From SBAX01 sp964646605 (GTDB taxonomy: Bacteria > Planctomycetota > Phycisphaerae > UBA1845), in contig CAZYEX010000055.1 of the NCBI GenBank assembly GCA_964646605.1, positions 1 through 24,713 of the forward strand: a stretch of DNA of 24,713 bases, written 5' to 3'. Shown one piece after another: positions 1 to 7,270 of the stretch. The notes beneath the pieces were generated by a model that searched no databases, was not told where the DNA came from, and worked only from the letters and a program-made list of their open reading frames with translations. The stretch's first letter is position 1. Each line of letters begins with the position of its first letter. The position numbers and the translations under genes are program-made.

Positions 1-1273
1 CGACCGGCGCATGCCGCACCAGCGCCCCCGCGTCCTCTTTGTGGGCCCACCAGCATGCGAGCCCCGCCCCGGCCAGTAGCGCGAGGCTCATCGAAGGAAG
101 GTACGTGTAGCGGTCGGCGACGACTTGCGGTCCGGATTGCGCCAGCCCCAGCATCGGAGACAGCAGCACGATGTAGACCGCCCAGGCCACGATCAGCCCG
201 GGTTGGCGACGCCTCAACTTCCAGAGGATCGCCGTAAGCACAACGACACCCGCACACGCCAGTAGATTCACCGTGTCCACAGGCGAGGCATCCGGTCGTT
301 GCTCGTACAGGGGAACCAGATTCACAGGCCAGAGCGACTTCCCGAGATAAAAGAGAATCCCGTGGAATGCTTGCGACACGCGAAGCGAAAGGGAGTGTTG
401 TTCGAGCGTGCGCAATGCGCCCACGTCGGCCTGGGCCCAGAGCGCCGCGACGGCACACGCGAGAGCCGGGATGAGGTAGACCACCTTTTCCCAGAGAATC
501 TCGCGTGCGCCACCCACTAGGGGTGGCGCTACATCGGACAGGCCCGCGCAGGGTGGCGCTACATCCGAACCACGCGGCGCCCCAAGCCGCCGAAGCGGAT
601 AGACATCGAGCAAGATCAACACGATGGGTAGTGTCATCCCCGTCGCCTTCGAGAGGAGTGACAGAACGTAGCACGCAAGGGACACGATGAGCCATTTTCG
701 AGGGCGGCCGGTTCGGGTCGCATGACGCAGGTAGAAACCGACGGCTACGATCCACCACGCCCCGCTGAGCACGTCGCGTCGCTCCGTGGCCCACGCCACC
801 GACTCGACACGCAAGGGGTGTACCGCAAACATGAACGAGGCGAGCAAAGCCCCGGCGACAACGCTCGAGCAGGGCAATGACGGCGAGGCGACGTAGAGCA
901 GTCGTTTGGCCACGAAAAAGAATCCGATCGCGGTCGCAAGGTGAAGCAGCAGATTTGTGAAATGGAATCCTGCCGCACTTACGCCCCAGAGGAGTTGCGT
1001 CTCCAGGGCGTACGAAAGCCAGGTGAGGGGTTGGTAGTGACCGGCGGCGCTAGTCGTACACATCCACGACAGGTGCTTGAAGCTCAGGCCGCGGAAGCTC
1101 GAATTGCGGACGATGTTCTGGTCGTCGTCCCATCCCACGAAATCGTTTTCGAGAACGGGAATGAACGCCGCCAGAGTGAGCACGCTGAGCGCGAGGACGG
1201 CCCAGCGCACGCCCTTGGCCGAGTCGTTCACTCCGACGAGGTTCCTGGTTGGCGAAGGAGTCGTCGCAGTCAC
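1..1273 (-). CDS. TMTC-like / PMT-type polytopic membrane glycosyltransferase (partial, C-terminus off the window)
   Basis: The reverse strand reads open from a TAG near 1330 to the left edge, giving 424 codons with no frameshift. There is no in-frame ATG. I chose GTG at 1273, preceded by GGGCGGAC; GTG at 1231 and 1210 are alternatives. After a polar N-tail of about 22 residues comes a membrane helix (24-41), then GWDDDQNI (47-54), whose acidic loop is typical of GT-C transferases, then QPLTWLSYALE and a second diagnostic block, HPLRVESVAWATERRDVLSG (152-171). At least six more hydrophobic segments follow, ending near QVVADRYTYLPS. These blocks are characteristic of TMTC-like O-mannosyltransferase proteins, which are common in planctomycetes and usually carry TPRs at the C-terminus, here outside the window. 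Such proteins are thought to move sugar from a lipid carrier onto exported proteins; that role is inferred. A duplicated palindromic element sits in frame at residues 236-256. Confidence 0.85.
   Translation of the reverse strand, partial: MTATTPSPTRNLVGVNDSAKGVRWAVLALSVLTLAAFIPVLENDFVGWDDDQNIVRNSSFRGLSFKHLSWMCTTSAAGHYQPLTWLSYALETQLLWGVSAAGFHFTNLLLHLATAIGFFFVAKRLLYVASPSLPCSSVVAGALLASFMFAVHPLRVESVAWATERRDVLSGAWWIVAVGFYLRHATRTGRPRKWLIVSLACYVLSLLSKATGMTLPIVLILLDVYPLRRLGAPRGSDVAPPCAGLSDVAPPLVGGAREILWEKVVYLIPALACAVAALWAQADVGALRTLEQHSLSLRVSQAFHGILFYLGKSLWPVNLVPLYEQRPDASPVDTVNLLACAGVVVLTAILWKLRRRQPGLIVAWAVYIVLLSPMLGLAQSGPQVVADRYTYLPSMSLALLAGAGLACWWAHKEDAGALVRHAPV
506..568 (-). repeat. Palindromic repeat element inserted in frame in the TMTC-like gene
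   Basis: On the + strand GGGTGGCGCTACATCSGA occurs twice, at 521-538 and 551-568, exactly 30 bases apart (S is G in the first copy and C in the second). The first copy is also the right arm of a perfect 9-bp inverted repeat: GCGCCACCC at 507-515 and GGGTGGCGC at 521-529, with an actag loop. In the protein it gives SDVAPP twice, followed by LVGGA, between the conserved LLDVYPLRRL and ILWEKVVYL blocks. This is a loop where such an insertion should be tolerated. The 30-base period keeps the reading frame. Confidence 0.75.
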
Positions 1274-1439
1274 AAAAACGTCCGCCCGAATCGCATCGGG
1301 GGCATTGTACCCGCAGCGATAGCCTGTCTAGGAGGCGCGCTCTATACTGCCCGTCGACGCGGGCCCTCATGTGGGCGAACGGGCACGCAGGATTGACTCT
1401 GGTCAGGCGCTATCGCGCCAAGCAGAGGGCCGAGTGACC

Positions 1440-3026
1440 ATGTCCACGTCGTGCGGTTCCGACGACATCAAGACCAGGATGATGACCACGGAGGCTCCAG
1501 CCGTCGCCGAAGCGTCACCCTCGGAGGTCCCATTCATGCCGCCGCGCTTCGTTTGGCTGAAGCGGTTCGCGGTCCTCGGCGTGGGGATTGCCGTTGCGGT
1601 CGGTTTGCTCCGTGTGTGCTGGGGTTGGGCGGCCTATTACCGTTTGAACACCCAACTCGCGGCGTATCGCGCTGCAGGCGAGCCGGTCTTTGTCGAAGAA
1701 TTCAACTCGGCGTTGGATGCCGTGCCCGAGGAGCGCAACGCCGCGTCACGCCTGAAGAAGGCGATGGGGATCCTTGCGGGTTCAGCGGACTCGGGTATCG
1801 ATGTGTACGAGTTCCTGCGCGATCCCACGACGTTTGACCGTAAATCAGGTGACGCCGCGGAGTTCATGCAAAAAAATGCGGCAGTGTTCGCGCTGGTACG
1901 GGAGGCGAGAGGCCTTCCGGAGGTTGCGTGGGAAACGCGGATCGGGGGAGAAGGGTCACAAGGCGGGCGCTGGGGCGAATACCACCGACTGGCGCTGCTA
2001 TCCGGATTCGCTCTCGCGTACCACTTGCGGACCGGGGACCACGAGAGTGCGGTGGGGGTCCTGCGGGACTTCCTCGCCGTCAGCCATGCCATAGAGTCGG
2101 AGCCCCTTCTCAGTTCCAACCTTATGGCGTGGGCGGCGTACGATTGGACCTTCGCTTATATTGAGGAACACGTCCACTGGATCCGAATTCTGGGCGAGGC
2201 GCCAGCGCCGTCGGATGTTCCCCGACCTGCCTTGCGAGCGGAAGTTGAGCTGTTGCTGAGGGACTTGCTGCTCGAGAGTCCGATGCGGGACAACCTCGTT
2301 CGATCCCACTATGGTTCTCGGGCGGAAACGATCCACCTTTTGGAGACCCGGGGCGCGGTCGATTCGTGGGCGGGTTCCGGCACGATGCCGAAAATCAGTG
2401 TCCCGTGGAAAACGGTCGTGGATTTCATGCTGCATCCGGCCCTGGTCCTGGATACAGATCGAGATGCCGGATATTACACTTTCGCGGCGCGTGGGTGGAA
2501 ACAAGCGACCTTGGCCGAGGCGGCTAAGCGCCAGGTTTCCAAGGATGCACCCGCGCACTTGCTCCATCGCTTGACGAGACCGATCACTCATACGCCTTGG
2601 GGGTCTTCCGCGTCGACGTTCGAGAAGGTCGAAGGTATTTTCTTCCGAACCCTCGCGCGCCGCCGGATGGCGGCGCTGGCGGTGGCGATTCGGCTGTATG
2701 TCGAGGATCACGGCGAGCGCCCCCCCGAGCTCACCCTGCTTGTTCCGCGTTATCTACCGGAACTGCCGAGAGATCCGTTTTCCCCTGCGGAACGGTCCTT
2801 CGTGTACCTTCCGGAGGCGGATCGCCCCTGTCTCTACAGCGTGGGCTTGGACGGAGTCGACAACCAGGGACAGGTAGTTATCCCGACGGATGGACCATTT
2901 GACGGCGAGGGGAGCGACATTCCCTTGTACCTTGAGGGGGAGAAAGACGGCGACGGAATCGAGCCCGAATCAGGCGCCGAAACTCACGATGACCATGAGA
3001 ACGTAGAGGACCAGGAGAGGGAGTAG
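1440..3026 (+). CDS. Membrane-anchored protein of unknown function with a pseudopilin-like C-terminal motif
   Basis: This is a 528-residue protein that I do not recognise as a named family. The start is ATG 1440, preceded by GCAGAGGG. The frame is open further upstream to 1371, but nothing there looks coding. A polar N-tail of about 35 residues precedes one membrane helix (about 42-64), followed by a large, mainly helical soluble domain. Near the end, RRRMAALAVAIRLYVEDHG, LPRDPFS and then LYSVGLDGVDNQG resemble the C-terminal signature of planctomycete proteins related to type II pseudopilins (AiALrlYr...G..P..L, then YSvGpDG.D.GG). The last 25 residues are strongly acidic and lie antisense to the end of the next gene. 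I infer that the bulk of the protein is outside the cytoplasm and attached to the inner membrane. Confidence 0.75.
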   Translation: MSTSCGSDDIKTRMMTTEAPAVAEASPSEVPFMPPRFVWLKRFAVLGVGIAVAVGLLRVCWGWAAYYRLNTQLAAYRAAGEPVFVEEFNSALDAVPEERNAASRLKKAMGILAGSADSGIDVYEFLRDPTTFDRKSGDAAEFMQKNAAVFALVREARGLPEVAWETRIGGEGSQGGRWGEYHRLALLSGFALAYHLRTGDHESAVGVLRDFLAVSHAIESEPLLSSNLMAWAAYDWTFAYIEEHVHWIRILGEAPAPSDVPRPALRAEVELLLRDLLLESPMRDNLVRSHYGSRAETIHLLETRGAVDSWAGSGTMPKISVPWKTVVDFMLHPALVLDTDRDAGYYTFAARGWKQATLAEAAKRQVSKDAPAHLLHRLTRPITHTPWGSSASTFEKVEGIFFRTLARRRMAALAVAIRLYVEDHGERPPELTLLVPRYLPELPRDPFSPAERSFVYLPEADRPCLYSVGLDGVDNQGQVVIPTDGPFDGEGSDIPLYLEGEKDGDGIEPESGAETHDDHENVEDQERE

Positions 3027-3881
3027 CCCGACCAGGAGGAATGCGAGCCCCAGCCAGATCAACGGCAGGCATAGAGCGAGCGCGGCATGGCGGCGTGTGT
3101 GCAGGGGCATCGTGCGGCGACTGAGCTGCAGCAACGTCCACCACCATCCGAAGACACACCCACATGGTATGAGGAAGGCGCCGCCACCCGCCCAGACCGG
3201 GGCCCACAAGGCCACCGCGACCCAACGATCCGCAAGCGTGAGCGAGGCCACGACGATCAGCACCACGAGTGCCGCAGGAAAAAACGCCAGGGGAGCGCTT
3301 GCGTAGTAGCTCATGGCGACGGCATTGTTCTGCTGCCGGGGGGCCACGGACGACGGGTGGAAAAAGTAGCTCGGCACGCCGGTGGCGGCTAGGAGGAACA
3401 GGAAGAAGCACGCGTAGAGTAGGGCAACGGGCCAGAACTCGGCGTAGGCTTGCGCGACGAACGTCGGCCCCTGTGGCACGAACGCTGTTGGCGTCACTTG
3501 TTGGGGTGGGCCTCCGAATTCGGCCTCGAACGGCGTCAGGCCGTACGCCGCGAGGGCTGCAAGAAGGACCGTGAGGTAGACGAGGATCACGGTGATCCAT
3601 TGGAAGCGGCGGGCGTCGGGGAGGGAGACCGCGTGGGCGTATTCCTCGCAGAAGCTCACAGGTCGGAGTACGACAAGCCGCACCGTTTGCCAATAGGCAC
3701 GCACGCGTCCCAAGGTCTTGCGTTGGACCCAGGGAATTCGGCATTCGCTCGCGAGGATCGCCGCCAGTGAATGGCCGCATTCCGGGCAGTGGTCGCCCGG
3801 CGCCGCGTGGAGGTTGTAGGCGCACTTCGGGCAGAAGATGTCCATGGGGATCATGGGGCGTGATGGGGACAGGTCTGCCAT
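2970..3881 (-). CDS. Zinc-ribbon polytopic membrane protein
   Basis: This is a 303-residue protein from ATG 3881. GTG 3917 (12 residues longer) and ATG 3854 or 3845 are alternatives, and none has a clear Shine-Dalgarno sequence. FCPKCAYNL (16-24) and CPECGH (32-37) form a four-cysteine zinc ribbon of the type that opens many planctomycete membrane proteins. A basic linker follows, then five or six hydrophobic segments: FQWITVILVYLTVLLAALAAYG, VALLYACFFLFLLAA, a segment around AALVVLIVVASLTLA, a Trp/Cys-rich segment, and a long Leu-rich C-terminal segment. The layout resembles zinc-ribbon/Yip1-like proteins, but this is not a firm family call. Its last 57 bases overlap the end of the convergent upstream gene. 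The function is unknown. Confidence 0.75.
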   Translation of the reverse strand: MADLSPSRPMIPMDIFCPKCAYNLHAAPGDHCPECGHSLAAILASECRIPWVQRKTLGRVRAYWQTVRLVVLRPVSFCEEYAHAVSLPDARRFQWITVILVYLTVLLAALAAYGLTPFEAEFGGPPQQVTPTAFVPQGPTFVAQAYAEFWPVALLYACFFLFLLAATGVPSYFFHPSSVAPRQQNNAVAMSYYASAPLAFFPAALVVLIVVASLTLADRWVAVALWAPVWAGGGAFLIPCGCVFGWWWTLLQLSRRTMPLHTRRHAALALCLPLIWLGLAFLLVGLLPLLVLYVLMVIVSFGA

Positions 3882-4029
3882 TGGCGTGACTGGGATGCTA
3901 TCGCGATCACGTGCCACGGGCTATTGCCGAGGAAGCAATGGCCCGCGCGGCTGGGTGAAACTATACTCGCAAGCGGAGGACGGGCGGGACGGACAACGTC
4001 CCGCGTCCGCGCCAAAAGGGAGACATGAC

Positions 4030-5031
4030 ATGAGCGGCGACGGCGGTTGGTATTACGTACAGAACGGACAGACGGTGGGCCCGGTGTCGCGCGAGGAACT
4101 CACGCGGGCGCTTCCGCAAGCTCACGGCCCCGCGACGCTGATCTGGGGACCGGGGGTCAGCGAATGGACGGAGGCACGGCACGTGGTCGCCATCGGCGTG
4201 GGGGCTACGCACACCGCAGCCCCGCCTCGCGCCCCCACCGGACGACGCGCCGACGAAATCGACTACGAAATCTTCGGCGACGACATGCAGTTCGTCGAAG
4301 TCACCCTCGACCCCGGCGAGGTGGTCGTGGCCGAGGCGGGCATGATGATGTACATGTCCCAGGGCATCGAGATGCAGACCGTTTTCGGCGATCCCAGCAA
4401 GAACCAGGGGCTCTTCGGCAAGCTCCTGGATGCCGGCAAACGGATGATCACCGGCGAGTCGCTCTTTCTGACCACTTTCGGCGCCGCCGGCAACCAGCGC
4501 GAGCAGGTCGCCTTCGCCTCGCCCTATCCGGGGAAGATCATCCCCATGCACCTCGATGAGCTCGGCGGCGAGTTGATCTGCCAGAAAGACGCCTTCCTCT
4601 GCGCCGCTCGCGGGGTGCAGGTGGGCATCGCCTTCCAGAAGAAAATCCTGGCCGGTCTGTTCGGCGGCGAAGGATTCATCCTCCAACGACTGACAGGCGA
4701 TGGCATTTGCTTCGTCCACGCCGGGGGAACGATCCACCGCCGCGAACTTCGCTCCGACGAGACGCTGCGCCTGGACACGGGTTGCCTCGTGGCCTTGCAG
4801 CCATCGGTGAACTACGACATCGAGATGACCGGCGGGATCAAGAACACGATCTTCGGCGGCGAAGGGCTTTTCCTCGCCACCCTCCGCGGGCCGGGGATCG
4901 TCTGGGTGCAGTCCCTCCCCTTCACCCGCCTGGCAGGCCGAATCCTCGCCAACCTCGGCCCGCGCCGCGGCGGAAAGGACGAGGGGTCGTTACTCGGGAA
5001 CTTCGCGAACATTTTCGAGGGACGGGGATAG
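4030..5031 (+). CDS. GYF_2 domain - AIM24/TIGR00266 family protein
   Basis: This is a 333-residue protein from ATG 4030 with GGGAG seven bases upstream. The frame is open further upstream to 3838, but that part looks non-coding. Residues 5-52 (GGWYYVQNGQTVGPVSREEL ... IWGPGVSEWTEA) are a GYF_2 domain, a small fold that binds proline-rich peptides and is often fused to bacterial membrane proteins. After a Pro/Arg linker, residues of about 74-330 match the AIM24/TIGR00266 beta-helical family. Visible marks are VEVTLDPGEVVVAEAGMMMYM, the Gly-rich GLFGKLLDAGKRMITGESLF, and IKNTIFGGEGLFLATLRGPG. No signal peptide or membrane helix is seen, so it is probably cytoplasmic or membrane-associated through partners. 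The biochemical role of AIM24 proteins in bacteria is unknown. The kinase gene begins 96 bases downstream on the same strand and may be co-transcribed. Confidence 0.9.
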   Translation: MSGDGGWYYVQNGQTVGPVSREELTRALPQAHGPATLIWGPGVSEWTEARHVVAIGVGATHTAAPPRAPTGRRADEIDYEIFGDDMQFVEVTLDPGEVVVAEAGMMMYMSQGIEMQTVFGDPSKNQGLFGKLLDAGKRMITGESLFLTTFGAAGNQREQVAFASPYPGKIIPMHLDELGGELICQKDAFLCAARGVQVGIAFQKKILAGLFGGEGFILQRLTGDGICFVHAGGTIHRRELRSDETLRLDTGCLVALQPSVNYDIEMTGGIKNTIFGGEGLFLATLRGPGIVWVQSLPFTRLAGRILANLGPRRGGKDEGSLLGNFANIFEGRG

Positions 5032-5127
5032 ACGCGCTTTCCCTAGGAGACGCCGGTACGGCCCGGGACAAACGCAACGTCGGTCTGATGTTTTTCTGGC
5101 TCAGAACGCCATTGGAGGTTCGACACT

Positions 5128-7122
5128 ATGCCTGCCGAGCAGGACTATGACCCGGAGGCGACACCGGCAGCTCCTTGGAACGTCCACACCACGCTCGCTA
5201 CCGTCGCGGGAACAGAGCCCGTCGTGCGGAGCCTGGAACGTGATGCGCTGGGCTCGCGTCCGCGACCGGTTCGGGTCGGCCAGTATCGAGTCATTGAGGA
5301 ACTCGGAAGGGGTGGGATGGGTGTTGTGTATCTTGCCGAGACCAGTTGGGGGCGAAGGGTCGCACTCAAGATGGTCACCAGCGCGTTGGAGTCGCTACAA
5401 GTCTTGGCGCGATTCCGGCAAGAGAGCCAAATCCTGGCGATGATGCGCCATCCAAACATCGCCGACGTCTACGACGTCGGCGTAACCAGCGACGGGGGGG
5501 CGTACTTTGCAATGGAGCATATTGCCGGGGACGCGATAACGACATTTGCCGATGAACACAGGCTCGACGTCCGCCAACGCGTCGAACTGTTTATCCCCGT
5601 CTGCGACGCTGCCGAGCATGCGCACGCAAAGGGCATCGTCCATAGGGATCTGAAACCGTCGAACATCCTTGTGAAGTCCAACGGCAAGCCCATCCCAATT
5701 GTGATCGACTTCGGGGTGGCCAAATCACTGCCGGGATCTCTGGCTCCGCCTGAGGCGGAGGTCCTGCAGGCAGACCGGTGGGCGGGAACGCGTGGTTACA
5801 TGAGCCCCGAGCAGCTAAGGGGCGATGCGGACATCGACCCTCGTGCCGACATATTCTCGATGGGAGTCGTCCTGTATGAGCTGCTTACCGGTGCCCGACC
5901 TTGGGCCGTCGACGAGTTGTCGCTGGATAGGTTGCGTCGCTCAGTTACAGAGACCATTCCAACGCGCCCAAGCCGTTGCCTTTTGGAGTCAATTGCCGCG
6001 GGGTCGCGACGGTCCCGCGGGTTCACCCCGGTCCCGAACGCATGGACGGTCAGCAGGCAACTACGCGAGGACCTCGACTTCACAATCATGAAATGCCTCC
6101 ATCCCGACAGACGCAAGCGTTACGATTCGGCTGCCGCGCTTCGCGACGACCTTGTGCGGTACTTACATGGGCTACCCGTTTTTGCCCATCCCCCGACGAT
6201 CAGGTATCGACTGATCAAGTTTACACGCCGCCGTCGCTGGCAATTGGCAACGATTCTTCTGAGCGCGCTGTTGCTGGCCACGGTAGTAGGCGTTTGGCCC
6301 GCGGTGGTTGCGCCGGCTGTAGTAGCCTTGATCGCATTTGCGGTCGGGCTGGCGGTCGGGCTGCCAGACTATGCTTCAGCGGCGGCAAGCCCGGTACCGA
6401 CGCTCCGAATGGCAATCGCGAGCATTGTCGGAATGGTGATCATGCTAACCGTCCCGCAGATTGTGAATTCTCAGGATTCCTCTCTACCCGATGTCCAGGC
6501 CTTGATCGGGCAGAGTAGCTTCCACGCGCAGATCATCGCTCCGACAGATCCGACCGTGCGGAGGAGCCTTGACGCGACGCTGGGATGTACACTAAGCCAC
6601 CCAGGGGAGGTACTGCTCAAGGAAGCGTTCCGACTAAGCGCCGCGATCACCGTCAGCCCGAAGGGAGGACCTTCCTCCGCCTCGGCGGACCAAAGCCTCG
6701 TCGCGACCCGCATTCTTGGTACGCAAGCAGTCAGCATGACGCTGTCTCTCGCGGGTGCGGACGTCGCTCCGACCGGTGCCAATCGCACCGCCAGCGACCG
6801 CGCGTTCTGGTGGTCGGTTTCAGCGGCAAACTGCGGACAGCAAGCTGGCTTCCTAACGGCGGAGATCGACTCAACCCGCCTGAATCCGCCCAACTCGACA
6901 GATCCAATTGTGCTTGCGTCCATGGAACAAGACCGAATCCCGTTCACAATTACTGTGCGTGACCGGACGAAAGATTGGTTGACCTGGTTGGGGCTGTACG
7001 CCGGCGGAGCAATCGTGCTTGCGCAAGTGACTGCGGCCCTTTACAAGGGCTACTGTTTTCTTGCCGAGCGATGGCGTCTCGCCAAGATTCGTCGTGCACC
7101 AAAAATCATCCGTGACGTGTAG
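5128..7122 (+). CDS. Transmembrane Hanks-type Ser/Thr protein kinase with an extracytoplasmic beta domain
   Basis: This is a 664-residue protein from ATG 5128 with GGAGG about ten bases upstream. The kinase domain spans about 52-350. It has the Gly loop GRGGMGVVY (60-68), the ATP-binding Lys81 in ALK, catalytic HRDLKPSN (172-179), DFG (194-196) and SPE in place of APE (226-228), so it should be active. The segment KCLHPDRRKRYDSAAALRDDL and the PxxYRxxKFxRRRR join are typical of planctomycete kinases. After them, instead of WD40 or TPR repeats, come three helices (about 371-389, 390-413, 426-444). Then there is an outside domain of about 170 residues with only two cysteines (487, 569) and an FWWSVSAANCG block, a fourth helix (about 618-640) and a basic inner tail. 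This topology suggests an envelope sensor. The ligand and substrates are unknown. Confidence 0.93.
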   Translation: MPAEQDYDPEATPAAPWNVHTTLATVAGTEPVVRSLERDALGSRPRPVRVGQYRVIEELGRGGMGVVYLAETSWGRRVALKMVTSALESLQVLARFRQESQILAMMRHPNIADVYDVGVTSDGGAYFAMEHIAGDAITTFADEHRLDVRQRVELFIPVCDAAEHAHAKGIVHRDLKPSNILVKSNGKPIPIVIDFGVAKSLPGSLAPPEAEVLQADRWAGTRGYMSPEQLRGDADIDPRADIFSMGVVLYELLTGARPWAVDELSLDRLRRSVTETIPTRPSRCLLESIAAGSRRSRGFTPVPNAWTVSRQLREDLDFTIMKCLHPDRRKRYDSAAALRDDLVRYLHGLPVFAHPPTIRYRLIKFTRRRRWQLATILLSALLLATVVGVWPAVVAPAVVALIAFAVGLAVGLPDYASAAASPVPTLRMAIASIVGMVIMLTVPQIVNSQDSSLPDVQALIGQSSFHAQIIAPTDPTVRRSLDATLGCTLSHPGEVLLKEAFRLSAAITVSPKGGPSSASADQSLVATRILGTQAVSMTLSLAGADVAPTGANRTASDRAFWWSVSAANCGQQAGFLTAEIDSTRLNPPNSTDPIVLASMEQDRIPFTITVRDRTKDWLTWLGLYAGGAIVLAQVTAALYKGYCFLAERWRLAKIRRAPKIIRDV

Positions 7123-7209
7123 AACGCATGAATTCGCCTACGCCGATTCGAGGCAGACAATGCTCGAAGTGATGACTATGAGCCTGGTAGTTGTGACGGA
7201 TCGTCTGCG

Positions 7210-7243
7210 GGAGCGCATGCGCCTGGCCCGTCGCTTGCGCTCC
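7210..7243. repeat. 8-bp inverted repeat between convergent genes
   Basis: GGAGCGCA (7210-7217) and TGCGCTCC (7236-7243) are a perfect inverted pair with an 18-base loop. The right arm is shared with REP copy 3, so the two folds exclude each other. There is no T-run, so this is not a standard intrinsic terminator, although its place between converging genes would suit one. Confidence 0.45.
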
Positions 7244-7254
7244 GGGTTCCGATC
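7227..7254 (-). repeat. REP-like hairpin element, copy 3
   Basis: Read on the reverse strand, the 20-base core CCCGGAGCGCAAGCGACGGG folds as a 4-bp outer stem, a tandem G.A/A.G mismatch, a 2-bp inner stem and a GCAA (GNRA) loop. The flank GATCGGAA matches the flanks of the two copies near 17.3-17.5 kb (ATCRGAR). It agrees with copy 1 at 22 of 28 positions. It lies between the convergent ends of the kinase and ATPase genes. Confidence 0.7.
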
Positions 7255-7270
7255 GGTGGGCGACCCCCTC

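Noticed and set aside
1343..1348. TATACT as the -10 box of the gene at 1440
   Set aside because: No -35 box at 16-18 bases upstream. The same holds for TATACT at 3962-3967 and TATGAT at 17731-17736.
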